64,000 nt of DNA from Oleiphilus messinensis. GTDB taxonomy: Bacteria; Pseudomonadota; Gammaproteobacteria; Pseudomonadales; Oleiphilaceae. Every line of letters begins with the position of its first letter. Positions within the stretch are counted from its first letter, which is position 1. Below are positions 27,858 to 37,305 of this stretch, piece after piece. The notes beneath the pieces were generated by a model. That model saw nothing but the letters and a program-made list of their open reading frames with translations, was not told the origin of the DNA and ran no database searches. Position numbers and translations under genes: made by a program. The stretch spans positions 1,919,501-1,983,500 of the forward strand of contig NZ_CP021425.1 in the NCBI RefSeq assembly GCF_002162375.1, written 5' to 3'.

Positions 27858-29000
27858 TTGAAAACGATTTTAGCACCCGTTAACTGGCTTGTGATTGCAC
27901 TCGGATATCGTCAGGTTGTCTGGATGGAGATGGCAATTGGCGGTTTGGCCTTGACGATTCTTTTACTTTGGCCTGATCAGGTTTGGAGTTATTCACTCCT
28001 GGTTAGTGCCTTTTATTTGTTATTTGGAACGCTTTATATGGTGGAGCAGGATATTGTTCGCATCAAAAAGGCGTGTGACGTTGCAGATGTGAAACGCATT
28101 GATCATCGTGATCTCTATCTGCAGTCTGGCCCCCTGTCTGATCTCTTGGATTCTTTTAAAGTGGTGCTGAGAGATGTGCATCGTAGTCAGGGCAGTATGG
28201 TGGATAAGTTGGATGAAGTGACCCACTCCCATGAAGAGTTGCAAAAAACGGCCTCGATACTCGCCGATAACACTCAGACCCAAAGTGATGCGATTGCATC
28301 CGGTGCTGCGGCTGTGCTGGAGATGAGTCAGGGGATTGATAATGTGTCCCAGTTGGCTGCTGAAACTTCGCAACGGGCCAAGGAAGCTTCCCAGCTGGCG
28401 CAAGTCGGGAAGCAGCATGTTGATTTGGCGCGTGCGGATATCAGTGCGATGGAATTACGCGCAGAAACCACTGCGAATCTGATGCGTGAGCTGGATGAAC
28501 AATCCCGATCCGTAAGTCAAATCACTGACGTGATTCAATCAATTTCGGAGCAAACCAATCTGCTTGCGTTAAATGCAGCTATTGAGGCAGCACGAGCCGG
28601 TGAGTTGGGCCGCGGATTCGCCGTCGTTGCAGATGAAGTGCGAGCCCTGGCGCAACGTAGTCATGAATCTGCCAGTGAAATCTCAAGTAGAATCAGCAAT
28701 GTGACCCAGGTCATTGAGAGCGTTACAGTCAGTACCGGTGAAGTTTTGCAATTGGCGAAACAGAGTGTAGCCAGTACCCAGAAAGCAGAACACGCGTTGA
28801 ATGAGATTTTAATTAAATCCAGCGAAGTGTGTGACTGTGTTGCCTTGGTGGCAACCAACACAGAGCAACAAAGTGCCGCTTCCGCTGAAATTTCACACCG
28901 AATAGACGATATCCACTCAAGTGCAGATCAAAACAATGCGCTTGCGCAGCAGGCTGTGAATGTCGCGAACCATCTGGCCAGTTTGACTGCCATTCACTAA
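27858..29000 (+). CDS. Short methyl-accepting chemotaxis-type protein
   Basis: The 380-residue protein starts at TTG, supported by GAGGTG upstream. Two closely spaced hydrophobic segments (about 23-38 and 45-61) form a membrane hairpin with almost no periplasmic domain. The rest is a coiled-coil signalling domain with the highly conserved tip [19 protein letters not shown] at about 231-249, which binds CheA and CheW. With no ligand domain it probably senses something in the membrane or cytoplasm, or acts with a partner. The next gene, a NIT-like membrane protein 49 bp downstream, may be that partner (inference). Confidence 0.9.
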   Translation: MKTILAPVNWLVIALGYRQVVWMEMAIGGLALTILLLWPDQVWSYSLLVSAFYLLFGTLYMVEQDIVRIKKACDVADVKRIDHRDLYLQSGPLSDLLDSFKVVLRDVHRSQGSMVDKLDEVTHSHEELQKTASILADNTQTQSDAIASGAAAVLEMSQGIDNVSQLAAETSQRAKEASQLAQVGKQHVDLARADISAMELRAETTANLMRELDEQSRSVSQITDVIQSISEQTNLLALNAAIEAARAGELGRGFAVVADEVRALAQRSHESASEISSRISNVTQVIESVTVSTGEVLQLAKQSVASTQKAEHALNEILIKSSEVCDCVALVATNTEQQSAASAEISHRIDDIHSSADQNNALAQQAVNVANHLASLTAIH

Positions 29001-29049
29001 GTCGGTGGCACGGGATAATGAGCAAAACCCGGTTGGAAAGGAACAACAT

Positions 29050-29904
29050 ATGAATGAACTTGCTATCAACTCGACCTCACTGACGATAACTGTAGTATTG
29101 CCGATACTGTTGCTGATTCTGATCGGCGTGTTGTTCTTGCGTAAGGTCAGACAGCAAAGGAAAGAGCAGATTGAAGGGTTAAACCTGATCTTAACGATTA
29201 CCAGACTCGTTAAATTACTGCAGCAGCACCGGGGTCTAAGTTACGGATTGCTACGAGGTGATCGTGAACTCCTGGTGCGGCTTAATCAGGTTGAGCAGCA
29301 AATTGGAAACTGTATCGGTACCTTGATGCCGGTACCTCGGGTGCTCTCGGAGCTGGAACGTTGGGTCGGGTTTGAAAGTCACTGGGCGTCATTATCCCGT
29401 CGTAACCTGGAGATTACCGCAGAAAATAATCTTGAGCAGCATAGTTTAATGATCGCAAACCTGCTGTTTATGATTGAGGATATCGCGGAGGTTAGTCATT
29501 TAACTGACAATGATATTAAATCAGATATGAAGATCAGCAATCTGTGGCGCCTCATGTTGCAATCGGCCGAGTGGGTAGGCCAGGCCAGGGCATTGGGAAC
29601 CGGCGTTGCCGCGACCGGGACTTGTACTAGCGTAGAACGAATTCGGTTGAAGTTCTTGCGTGGTAAAATTGCGATGTCCATGGCGATGATAAATTCTCAG
29701 GATTCCGGTCTGGCGGAAGCGGTTGAATTGCCCTTGCGTGGTTTGCAAAACCTCTTGCAGACAATGGATGAGAGCCTGATCACCGCGCAGCGCCCCTCCG
29801 TCACACCAGAGCATTATTTTGACTTGGCGACTGAATCAATCGAGTCAATAATCAAGGTGTTTGACGAATTGATTGGACGTTTACAGGGGATTATTAAAGT
29901 TTGA
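29050..29904 (+). CDS. Membrane protein with a NIT-like (nitrate/nitrite-sensing-type) domain
   Basis: The ATG at 29050, with an AAGGA site, gives 284 residues. An N-terminal hydrophobic helix (VVLPILLLILIGVLFL) is followed by a soluble helical domain containing QQHRGLSYGLLRGDRELL. This resembles the Q-x-E-R-G-x-S start of NIT sensor domains, with H in place of the usual E. There is no kinase, HAMP or effector domain. It sits 49 bp after the ligand-domain-less methyl-accepting protein, which suggests the two work together as sensor and signaller. The NIT assignment is by motif only and moderately sure. Confidence 0.6.
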   Translation: MNELAINSTSLTITVVLPILLLILIGVLFLRKVRQQRKEQIEGLNLILTITRLVKLLQQHRGLSYGLLRGDRELLVRLNQVEQQIGNCIGTLMPVPRVLSELERWVGFESHWASLSRRNLEITAENNLEQHSLMIANLLFMIEDIAEVSHLTDNDIKSDMKISNLWRLMLQSAEWVGQARALGTGVAATGTCTSVERIRLKFLRGKIAMSMAMINSQDSGLAEAVELPLRGLQNLLQTMDESLITAQRPSVTPEHYFDLATESIESIIKVFDELIGRLQGIIKV

Positions 29905-29974
29905 TTTCTATGTGCGGATCCAGCCTCAATGAACTACGCTTGTAAGTACATCAGATATTTACGAGGAAACCAAC

Positions 29975-30211
29975 ATGGAGCTGTCTTCACAGCAGATTGC
30001 AGAAATCGAGATTTTGAGTCTGTTTAACCTGTCCAGTATGCAGGAAGGTATCAAGGTTCACCATACTGCGGCTCCAGAGGCGATCTCTGCGACTCACAGA
30101 CTGTTTGACAAGGGCCTCATTACCCAAAAAGATGGGGGCTACCTCACGAGTCTGGGTCTGGATGCGGCACAACATGTTCAGGGGTTGATGACCATTTTGT
30201 CCGGGCATTGA
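29975..30211 (+). CDS. TIGR02647-family small protein
   Basis: This 78-residue protein closely matches a pseudomonad family of unknown function (TIGR02647, sometimes labelled DNA-binding). Typical segments are AEIEILSLFNL, QEGIKVHHTAAPEAI, RLFDKGLI and GGYLTSLGLDAAQHV. Predicted all-helical and cytoplasmic, it has a GAGGAAA site upstream. It is probably independent of its neighbours. Confidence 0.85.
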   Translation: MELSSQQIAEIEILSLFNLSSMQEGIKVHHTAAPEAISATHRLFDKGLITQKDGGYLTSLGLDAAQHVQGLMTILSGH

Positions 30212-30308
30212 TCGAGATTTGGCTCATAGCCCCGTGATTCACATGCATCCCATGCCGGTTCAACGCCGGCAATCAATCCGGCCAACGCTCTGTTTTAAAG
30301 CCAGACAT

Positions 30309-31004
30309 ATGATTCGCAATCATTTTAATCCAGGTTCTCTCCCACTCGGTCTTGTATCAAGGACTGTTTTCCTCGGAATTTATTTCTTCTTTTCGATCGT
30401 ACAGGCTCAGGCGGAAACCGGCATTACCGTCCGGGTGATTAACCAGAATGGTGACCCTGTCCAGGATGCTGTGCTGGAGACTCGGGAACGTGTTTTTCCT
30501 GAGACATTACCCCGCGGCTCTGCGGAAATGGATCAAATTGACCGTCAATTTGTACCCTTTGTCTTGCCTGTTATGGTGGGTACCCAGGTTCAGTTCCCAA
30601 ATCGTGACAATATTCGGCATCACGTGTATTCATTTTCCAATCCCAAACCGTTTGAACTCAAGCTTTATAGTGGGCGCTCCGCCCCACCTGTGACTTTTGA
30701 AAAGCACGGAGTGGTTGTACTGGGGTGTAATATTCATGATCACATGATTGGCTATATCTACATCTCGCGGGCTCCTTTTGCACAGACAGCGGCTGATGGG
30801 CTGGCTAATCTCCCTTATAAAGATCGTAAATGGACTGTATGGCATCCATGGATTGTGGGAGGGCAGCCAATTGAAAAAGTAATTGCAGATGCCGCAGACA
30901 GGAAGGGCGTTGTGGAGATAGAAATTGCGCTGGATTTGCCGGTTCAGCAAAGCACTAAAAAGTCTTTGCTGGAACGACGTTTCAAGCGCAAAACACCGGA
31001 CTGA
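30309..31004 (+). CDS. Secreted cupredoxin-like protein (methylamine-utilization-type annotation)
   Basis: The exact start is uncertain because the frame is open from 30219 and no candidate has a good ribosome site. The Met at 30309 gives a sensible signal peptide ending AQAETG, and 231 residues. The mature part has a plastocyanin-like fold. VQFPNRDNIRHHVYSFS supplies one copper-ligand histidine, and VVLGCNIHDHMIGYIYI supplies Cys, His and possibly Met. It lies 46 bp upstream of a membrane EAL protein and then a DUF3034 gene. This trio is a recurring cluster in gammaproteobacteria as far as I recall. Periplasmic copper or redox sensing feeding a c-di-GMP output is a reasonable inference, not shown. 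Confidence 0.75.
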   Translation: MIRNHFNPGSLPLGLVSRTVFLGIYFFFSIVQAQAETGITVRVINQNGDPVQDAVLETRERVFPETLPRGSAEMDQIDRQFVPFVLPVMVGTQVQFPNRDNIRHHVYSFSNPKPFELKLYSGRSAPPVTFEKHGVVVLGCNIHDHMIGYIYISRAPFAQTAADGLANLPYKDRKWTVWHPWIVGGQPIEKVIADAADRKGVVEIEIALDLPVQQSTKKSLLERRFKRKTPD

Positions 31005-31050
31005 ACCCACGTAGCCCTTTCTTTTGAGCTTTTAGAAAAGATTAAACACA

Positions 31051-33471
31051 GTGATAAAACAGAACTTTAAAAGGCGTCTTCAGGTTTGGTTTATTGGTCT
31101 GGTGTTTGTGACACTTGCGATCTTCCTCCTTTCCGTTTGGGGGGCGACCAATAACCATATCGTTTCCAACGCTGAAAAAGAACTCGCCGTTAGTGAGCGG
31201 GTTTTTTCCAGACTGTTAGACCTCCGGGGCCGGCAACTGACAACCTCAGCCACCGTACTAGCGGATGACTTTGGCTTCAAGCAGGCGATTGCAACCGAGG
31301 ATAGGGATACGGTTCTTTCAGCGCTGATTAACCACGGCGACCGTATTGGTACCAAGATGATTGTTTTATTGTCTCCCACTGGCACCGTTCTGGAATCAAG
31401 CCATGCCATTGAAGCGTCAGAAAACCTTTTAGCCCGGTTGCAACTTCAGAATCAGGCAAGTGTTTCGGGTGCAGCGCTTGAGTCGGAAAACTCATCGCAA
31501 GCAGAGTCGCCACAGGAAGCTTACGATTTGATTGTCGCGGAGAACAGCATATTTCAAATTGTATTTGTTCCTGTCAAAGCGCCAAATCTTATTGCCTGGG
31601 TCGGGCTGGGATTCGCAATCGATGGTGAACTGGCGCAAAGCCTCAAGTCCGTCACGGGGGCTGATATTACTTTTGTTAATCATCCTGAGAAGCATCCAGC
31701 CACGTTGTTGGTGTCTACCTTGACCGAACGATTGCAGGAAATGTTGAAGGCGGTGATCGCACGACCCGAATTCAATGACGATACGGTTGATTTGAAGGAT
31801 CGGGTAAGAAGCTTTTTGAATACTGCGTTGGCTGATGAGGCGATTATATCCCAGGCCGTAGATGCCCAGCAGCTCGGGGCTGGGCAGATCGATATTTTAC
31901 TGACCGCGTCCCTTCAAACTGCGCTTGAGGGTTTTATACCATTGAAACTGCAAATGCTAACGATTGCTGTGCTGGCATTGGCGGGCTCGATCCTCTTGAT
32001 CAGTTTTATTGCCAAGTCGGTTCATAAACCCATACAACACTTGGTTCAGGTGGCATTACGGATGAGTCGTGGGGACTATACTCATGTTTTTGAAACACCT
32101 CGAAACGATGAGTTTGGTACATTGGCTTCCACGCTAAACCAAATGCAGGAAGCCATAATCGATCGTGAGCGTCGCATCCTTTATCAATCTCAACATGATT
32201 GGTTGACCAATTTGCCCAATCGCCAACTTATTGGTGATAAGGTGCTTGAACGCATTGCGCGAGCTCCCGAAGATACCTTTGTATTGATGGTGCTTAATGT
32301 CAATAATTTCCGCCAGTTTCAGGATACTTTTGGCGAAAATCTAAGTGATGAGATATTGATTCAGGTCGGGATGCGTTTGCAACGAATCTCAGGATATGAA
32401 GAGACAGTTGCCCGGTTTGAGGGGGATCAATTTGTACTGCTGCTGGAAGAACTGGCCGAAGCCGAGTTGCAATCCGAGGGTCAGAAGTTGTTGTCTTACA
32501 TGACTGAGCCCTATATATGTGAAAAAACAGAGCTGAATATTAACTTCACCATTGGTGCGGCAATCTATCCGGATCATGGCAAGAATAAAGATGATTTGTT
32601 TCGCCGGGCAAATATTGCGATCAAGCGTGCCCACACGGGTCAGGGCGCCGTCAGCGTTTATCAGGAAGGCGAGGATGAGCGCCACCTGCGTGAGATCAAT
32701 ATCAGCAATTACCTTCATGACGCACTGGACAACGATAAATTTACGCTGTTTTTCCAACCCAAATATTGCCTGAAACAAAAACGCGTCACCCAGGTTGAGG
32801 CGCTTCTGCGTTGGACGCACGAAGAATTGGGATTTATTTCGCCCGAAGAGTTTATACCGATAGCGGAGCAATCCGGAAATATCGGTCGCTTGACCCAATG
32901 GGTGTTTCGACAAGTTCTCCGTCAAATCCGTATCTGGCAGGATATGGAACTCAACATTGGCATCGCAATGAATCTTTCGGCGGCAGATCTGTTAAATGAA
33001 AATTTGCCACACCAGTTTATCAGTTATTTGCGAGAGCAACGGATCGATACAAGTTATTTGACCCTGGAAATCACCGAAAGCGCGGTGATGCTGGATCCGG
33101 AACGGGCATTGGAGAGTTTGAATATTTTGCGGGATTTCGGAATCAAGCTGGCCATCGATGACTATGGCACAGGGTATTCGTCCCTTGCCCAAATAAAACG
33201 TTTTCCCGTCGATGAGTTGAAGATCGATAAATCCTTCGTGCTGCGTCTGGATCAAAATGCAGATGATGCCATCATCGTCCGTTCGACGATTGAGTTGGGG
33301 CATAACCTGGGTTTGAAGGTAGTCGCTGAAGGGGTAGAAAATCAGGAGAGCGTAAAAATACTGGAATCCTTGGGTTGTGACACCTTGCAGGGCTACTACA
33401 TCAGCAGGCCGGTTCCTGCAGAGGCGTTTGAAAAATGGGTGGTGGATTATGAGCTGTCGACAGAAGTCTGA
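31051..33471 (+). CDS. Membrane c-di-GMP phosphodiesterase: sensor-HAMP-degenerate GGDEF-EAL
   Basis: This 806-residue protein starts at GTG. TM1 (14-32) and TM2 (about 302-321) bracket a ~270-residue periplasmic sensor region. A HAMP domain follows, then GGDEF (about 377-545) and EAL (about 560-800). The GGDEF signature is replaced by EGDQF (457-461), so cyclase activity is unlikely. The EAL side is complete: EALLRW, NLSAADL, the Glu of LEITESAVM, IDDYGTGYSSL, KIDKSFV and VVAEGVEN. It should therefore hydrolyse c-di-GMP, with the degenerate GGDEF perhaps a GTP-binding regulatory domain. Cupredoxin (upstream) and DUF3034 (overlapping downstream) genes suggest a periplasmic input. Confidence 0.92.
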   Translation: MIKQNFKRRLQVWFIGLVFVTLAIFLLSVWGATNNHIVSNAEKELAVSERVFSRLLDLRGRQLTTSATVLADDFGFKQAIATEDRDTVLSALINHGDRIGTKMIVLLSPTGTVLESSHAIEASENLLARLQLQNQASVSGAALESENSSQAESPQEAYDLIVAENSIFQIVFVPVKAPNLIAWVGLGFAIDGELAQSLKSVTGADITFVNHPEKHPATLLVSTLTERLQEMLKAVIARPEFNDDTVDLKDRVRSFLNTALADEAIISQAVDAQQLGAGQIDILLTASLQTALEGFIPLKLQMLTIAVLALAGSILLISFIAKSVHKPIQHLVQVALRMSRGDYTHVFETPRNDEFGTLASTLNQMQEAIIDRERRILYQSQHDWLTNLPNRQLIGDKVLERIARAPEDTFVLMVLNVNNFRQFQDTFGENLSDEILIQVGMRLQRISGYEETVARFEGDQFVLLLEELAEAELQSEGQKLLSYMTEPYICEKTELNINFTIGAAIYPDHGKNKDDLFRRANIAIKRAHTGQGAVSVYQEGEDERHLREINISNYLHDALDNDKFTLFFQPKYCLKQKRVTQVEALLRWTHEELGFISPEEFIPIAEQSGNIGRLTQWVFRQVLRQIRIWQDMELNIGIAMNLSAADLLNENLPHQFISYLREQRIDTSYLTLEITESAVMLDPERALESLNILRDFGIKLAIDDYGTGYSSLAQIKRFPVDELKIDKSFVLRLDQNADDAIIVRSTIELGHNLGLKVVAEGVENQESVKILESLGCDTLQGYYISRPVPAEAFEKWVVDYELSTEV

Positions 33472-34336
33472 AATGCTGTACGAATTCAGTTTAAGTGTAT
33501 TTCTCCGTTTGTGGCGAAGCAGTTTGGTGTTAGGGGGACTGCTGGCAGCCTCGGTTGCTGCCGAAGCGGGAAGCCGAATTCTCGCCACCGGCGGTGGCTC
33601 GCAAATTGAAGGTGCTGGAGGAGGCGGGCTGGTTCCCTGGGCAGCGATGTCCAGTTATGCGTCCAGTGATGAATATGGCGGGACGGCTTTTATTACCGAG
33701 GCACGTTTCGATGATTACCGTTTGTCTGTCTATGGTGCCAGCTTTTCAGCATTTAACCGGTTTGAGGTATCCGTAGCACAGCAGCGATTCGATCTAACAT
33801 CTCAGGGGGCAGAGCTGAGTCAGAATATTTATGGCTTGAAAGCTCGAGTTTTTGGTGACCTGATCTATGAAGCCTGGCCTCAGGTTGCACTGGGTATTCA
33901 GCACAAGCAAAACAAAACTTTCGCAATTCCAGGGCTATTTGGCGCCAGTGAAGACAATGGCACAGACTTCTATCTATCTGCCGCCAAAATCTGGTTGAAT
34001 GGACCATTAAACCGAAACTGGCTAGGAAATTTTACCCTCCGTGCCACCAAAGCGAATGAAACCGGTCTCGTTGGATTTGGTGGGCCGGGTGCCAAGTATG
34101 AGTTTATGGCGGAGGCATCTCTGGCGGTACTCTTGAATCGCTATCTTGCTGCAGGAGCGGAATACCGCCAAAAGCCTGACCATCTTGCTGTTGGCGAGCA
34201 GGACTGGAAAGATATTTTTATCGCGGTATTTCCCACCAAAAGCGTTGCAATCGTGGGTGCCTACGTGGACTTGGGCAAGGTCGCAGGTGTCACCGATCAG
34301 CAGGGCTTTTACGCATCGATTCAAGCGTCTTTCTAG
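33449..34336 (+). CDS. DUF3034 family outer-membrane-type protein
   Basis: The start at 33449 (M-S-C-R-Q) has GGTGG just upstream and overlaps the end of the EAL gene by 23 bp. A signal peptide ends near VAAEAG. The conserved ILATGGGSQIEGAGGGGLVPW segment that opens the mature protein marks the DUF3034 family. The rest shows alternating hydrophobic beta-strands and a terminal F (IQASF), as in outer-membrane barrels. Length is about 295 residues. Function is unknown. Overlap with the EAL gene implies translational coupling, and so a link to that signalling system. Confidence 0.8.
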   Translation: MSCRQKSEMLYEFSLSVFLRLWRSSLVLGGLLAASVAAEAGSRILATGGGSQIEGAGGGGLVPWAAMSSYASSDEYGGTAFITEARFDDYRLSVYGASFSAFNRFEVSVAQQRFDLTSQGAELSQNIYGLKARVFGDLIYEAWPQVALGIQHKQNKTFAIPGLFGASEDNGTDFYLSAAKIWLNGPLNRNWLGNFTLRATKANETGLVGFGGPGAKYEFMAEASLAVLLNRYLAAGAEYRQKPDHLAVGEQDWKDIFIAVFPTKSVAIVGAYVDLGKVAGVTDQQGFYASIQASF

Positions 34337-34451
34337 GGGGCGGATTTCTCAGGTGATTTGTTCTCGCCTAGTGTCAAGGTGTAACCTGAAAGACGTCGTA
34401 ACGTAGAATGATCCAAAATGTAAAACGGTCCAAATGGGGGAGTGAAGAAAA

Positions 34452-34874
34452 ATGATCCTTAGAATAATACTGGCCGGTGTAGTTATCTTTTTCTCGGGTT
34501 GTGCTTCGGTACCAAATGATCAGCTGTACCGTGACTTGGGCGAGATGGATGGCATTACCCGTCTGATCGATGAGTTTGTCTTTGAAATTTCGGGTAATGC
34601 AAAATTGCATGAGCAGTTCAAGGAGACCGATTGGGAGCGTTTTCACGAAAAGCTGGTAACCCAGGTGTGTGAATTGAGTGGTGGCCCTTGTGTGCTTGAG
34701 GGGGATTCGATGGCGGAGATTCACAAAGGCATGGGGGTAAAAGAAAGTGAGTTCAACTCCCTTGTGGAAAATCTGATGGTTGCTATGGATCGTTTGGCTG
34801 TGCCGGTGTCCGCTCAAAACCGTCTTCTGGCCAAGCTCGCACCGTTTCACAAGGATATTGTTGAACAGCCTTGA
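34452..34874 (+). CDS. Truncated haemoglobin (group 1-like) predicted to be a lipoprotein
   Basis: This 140-residue protein has a lipoprotein signal with lipobox FSGC (Cys17), then a globin domain: LYRDLGEMDGITRLIDEF, FHEKLVTQVCELSGGP and the proximal heme-ligand H91 in MAEIHKGMGV. Truncated haemoglobins bind O2 or NO; most are cytoplasmic, so a membrane-anchored periplasmic form is unusual. It follows the cupredoxin-EAL-DUF3034 genes by 115 bp on the same strand and could be part of the same gas/redox-related set. The globin call is firm; anchoring and role are inference. Confidence 0.82.
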   Translation: MILRIILAGVVIFFSGCASVPNDQLYRDLGEMDGITRLIDEFVFEISGNAKLHEQFKETDWERFHEKLVTQVCELSGGPCVLEGDSMAEIHKGMGVKESEFNSLVENLMVAMDRLAVPVSAQNRLLAKLAPFHKDIVEQP

Positions 34875-34952
34875 AGCTGAAACCCAGAAACCAGTCGTAT
34901 CTAAATCTGTTGAAAGCCTGTTCTGCCGGAAAGGATAACAAAGGATCGCAGT

Positions 34953-35579
34953 ATGAGAGACCTGATCAACACCGATAGACCGGTCCGACGAGCAATAAAC
35001 CCCTCTTTGATCTACGCTTTCGCATTGGTGTGGGGGTTGTCATTGTTGAGTGGTTGTCAGTCGTTTGAAATTTTGAATGATCGCAACAGTGCCGCCTCAT
35101 TTCAAAATCTTAAAACCTATGCCTTTGTACGAACAGATCCAGAACGGAGGATAACGGAATCAGAGTCACAGCAGGCTGAGCAATCTTGGCCGGTTTCTCT
35201 TGATGAAGGACGTGTCAGACAGGCGTTACAGCGAGTCTTGCAACAAAAGGGATATGAATATCGTCCCGGAGAGGAGGTTGATATGTTGGTTCGTGTCAAA
35301 ATCGAGAATGAACTTCGGTTTCGAGCCCGGCCCTTGGCACAGCCGCTTATATCTTCTCGCTTCAGAGACTTTCCAGGGGGGGGCGATGTGACCTGGGAGC
35401 CTTATCAGGGTACCCAGATTGTGATTGAAGTTCAGGATAGGTCCGAACAGGTGATCTTGTGGCAGGGAAAAGCCCGATCTCCGGGGTTTGATAAAATGAG
35501 CCCGAGAAAACGTGATCAGGAAGTCGCACGTCAGGTCGATGCCATGTTAAAGTCTTTTCCAGCTGCTCTGGAAAACTAG
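34953..35579 (+). CDS. DUF4136-type lipoprotein
   Basis: This 208-residue predicted lipoprotein has the hydrophobic stretch LIYAFALVWGLSLL followed by lipobox LSGC at about residue 43. The N-terminal leader before the hydrophobic core is longer than usual. The domain contains FQNLKTYAFV, a central RVRQALQRVLQQKGY and the C-terminal VARQVDAMLKSFP, the pattern of DUF4136 proteins. These are envelope lipoproteins of unknown role. It lies 78 bp after the globin gene in the same direction. Confidence 0.72.
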   Translation: MRDLINTDRPVRRAINPSLIYAFALVWGLSLLSGCQSFEILNDRNSAASFQNLKTYAFVRTDPERRITESESQQAEQSWPVSLDEGRVRQALQRVLQQKGYEYRPGEEVDMLVRVKIENELRFRARPLAQPLISSRFRDFPGGGDVTWEPYQGTQIVIEVQDRSEQVILWQGKARSPGFDKMSPRKRDQEVARQVDAMLKSFPAALEN

Positions 35580-35618
35580 AGCCTGATTCAAGATTTTAAC
35601 CAGATTGAGAAGCATAAC

Positions 35619-36593
35619 GTGAGCACTACTTGGCATCGATCCAGCCTGCTACGCAACTTGAAACCGCTAGATTTGACACTTGAGACTGATTTTACGGAAG
35701 AAGAACTGGCCTACTTGCAATACTATGGTCTGGATCTCCAGGATCAGCGTCCGGGTGTTCGCCAATATTTGGGATACGTGTCTGTATACAGTTTTCGGGT
35801 TGCTGTTCAGGTATTCAAGCCTGAACGTCCCAGGGCTACGGTTATGGTTCTGCACGGCTATTTTGATCATGTGGGCTTATACCATCATCTAATTCGCTAT
35901 TTAGTTGATAAACAATACACTGTCGTCAGCTACGATTTACCTGGGCATGGTTTATCGACCGGCGAGCCCGCAGCCATCACCAGTTTTGTTCAGTATCAAT
36001 CTGTGCTTTCTACCTGTTTGCGAGCCGTAAAGGGGACGTTGCCGGAGCCGTTGTTTGCAGTCGGGCAAAGTACCGGAGCGGCAGTGTTGATCGATTACTT
36101 TCTGTCGATGCGCCACCACCGGACGAATAGTGCTTTCCGCTCGGTTGTATTTCTGGCACCATTGGTCAGGCCCTTTGGCTGGAAGTCGTCGTTATTATTA
36201 CTCTCTGTGCTAAAGCCTTTTTTTAAAACCTGGAAAAGAGTGTTCAGGGATAACTCCAGTGACCATGATTTCCTGTTGTTTTTGAGAGAAGAAGATCCAT
36301 TGCAATCGAAGGTACTTTCAGTGGATTGGGTGGCAGCATTGAGGGAATGGATTCCGCGAATAGAAGCTGCAGATCCCGTCGATATGCCTGTTACAATTAT
36401 TCAGGGGGAGCGAGATGGTACCGTCGATTGGAGGCATAATCTCGTCGTACTGAGCCGAAAATTTAATCCCTCTGATGTGTTTTATATGAAGAATGCCGAA
36501 CATCACCTGGTGAACGAAGACCCTGCGACTCGCGAACGCATTTTCACATTAGTGAATAACACATTTACCGCAGCACTCGCTGCAGACAAGTAG
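35619..36593 (+). CDS. Alpha/beta hydrolase, monoacylglycerol-lipase-like
   Basis: This 324-residue cytoplasmic hydrolase starts at GTG. The oxyanion-hole region is VMVLHGYFDHVGLY. The nucleophile serine lies in the elbow GQSTGAA, the acid is in QGERDGTVDW and the catalytic histidine is in NAEHHLVNE. The closest functional group by pattern is the serine aminopeptidase S33 / lysophospholipase-monoglyceride lipase family. No signal peptide is present. It follows the DUF4136 lipoprotein by 39 bp. Substrate is not determinable, but a small lipid ester is likely. Confidence 0.82.
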   Translation: MSTTWHRSSLLRNLKPLDLTLETDFTEEELAYLQYYGLDLQDQRPGVRQYLGYVSVYSFRVAVQVFKPERPRATVMVLHGYFDHVGLYHHLIRYLVDKQYTVVSYDLPGHGLSTGEPAAITSFVQYQSVLSTCLRAVKGTLPEPLFAVGQSTGAAVLIDYFLSMRHHRTNSAFRSVVFLAPLVRPFGWKSSLLLLSVLKPFFKTWKRVFRDNSSDHDFLLFLREEDPLQSKVLSVDWVAALREWIPRIEAADPVDMPVTIIQGERDGTVDWRHNLVVLSRKFNPSDVFYMKNAEHHLVNEDPATRERIFTLVNNTFTAALAADK

Positions 36594-36617
36594 TATTTGG
36601 GTAAAAGGTATAAAAGG

Positions 36618-37280
36618 ATGAACTTTAAACGTCAAAAATGGGCCGTTTTGGCCGCTTCTGTAGTACTGGCATCGGGTTGTATGACATATGACCCCTATAC
36701 TGGTGAAGAAAAGGTTTCCAATGCCACTTCCGGCGCGGTTATCGGGGCTGTTGCCGGTGCTGCAATCGGTGCTGCAACATCCAGCAAAAAAGATCGTGGT
36801 AAAGGTGCCTTGATTGGCGCTGCTGCAGGTGGTGCTGTTGGTGGTGGTATCGGTTACTATATGGATCAGCAGGAAGCCAAATTGCGTCACCAGCTGGAAG
36901 GAACCGGTGTTCGTGTCGTCCGAAATGGTGATCAGATTACGCTGGTTATGCCGGGTAATGTGACTTTCGATACCGGGAAATCCGATATTCGTCCACAATT
37001 TCTGGACGTTCTGGGTTCGGTCGCTGTGGTGCTGAAAGAATTTGATGAAACCGCGATCCAGGTATCCGGCCATACCGATTCAACCGGAAGCTTGAGTTTT
37101 AACCAGACCCTCAGTGAACAACGCGCATTCAGTGTCAAGAATTACCTGTCTGCTCAGGGCATTTCCAGCGGTCGTATCCACGCTGCAGGTTATGGTCCTC
37201 GACAGCCAGTTGCTTCTAACAATACGCCTGAAGGACGGGAAAAGAACCGTCGTGTTGAGTTGAAATTACTGCCACTCTGA
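36618..37280 (+). CDS. OmpA-family lipoprotein with glycine-zipper segment
   Basis: The Met at 36618 is preferred over the upstream TTG, giving 220 residues. A lipoprotein signal ends in LASGC. Next comes an Ala/Gly-rich zipper region (GAVIGAVAGAAIGAA, repeated around GALIGAAAGGAVGGG), a likely membrane-interacting helix pair. The C-terminal OmpA peptidoglycan-binding domain contains VSGHTDSTGS, LSEQRAFSVKNYL and the terminal NRRVELKL. This matches YiaD-like outer-membrane lipoproteins that tether the envelope to the cell wall. Confidence 0.9.
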   Translation: MNFKRQKWAVLAASVVLASGCMTYDPYTGEEKVSNATSGAVIGAVAGAAIGAATSSKKDRGKGALIGAAAGGAVGGGIGYYMDQQEAKLRHQLEGTGVRVVRNGDQITLVMPGNVTFDTGKSDIRPQFLDVLGSVAVVLKEFDETAIQVSGHTDSTGSLSFNQTLSEQRAFSVKNYLSAQGISSGRIHAAGYGPRQPVASNNTPEGREKNRRVELKLLPL

Positions 37281-37305
37281 TTTTTCTGAATCGACAGAAT
37301 CTTGT

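Noticed and set aside
32389-32925. Leftward 178-codon frame inside the EAL protein gene
   Set aside because: Antisense to a fully convincing GGDEF/EAL coding region.
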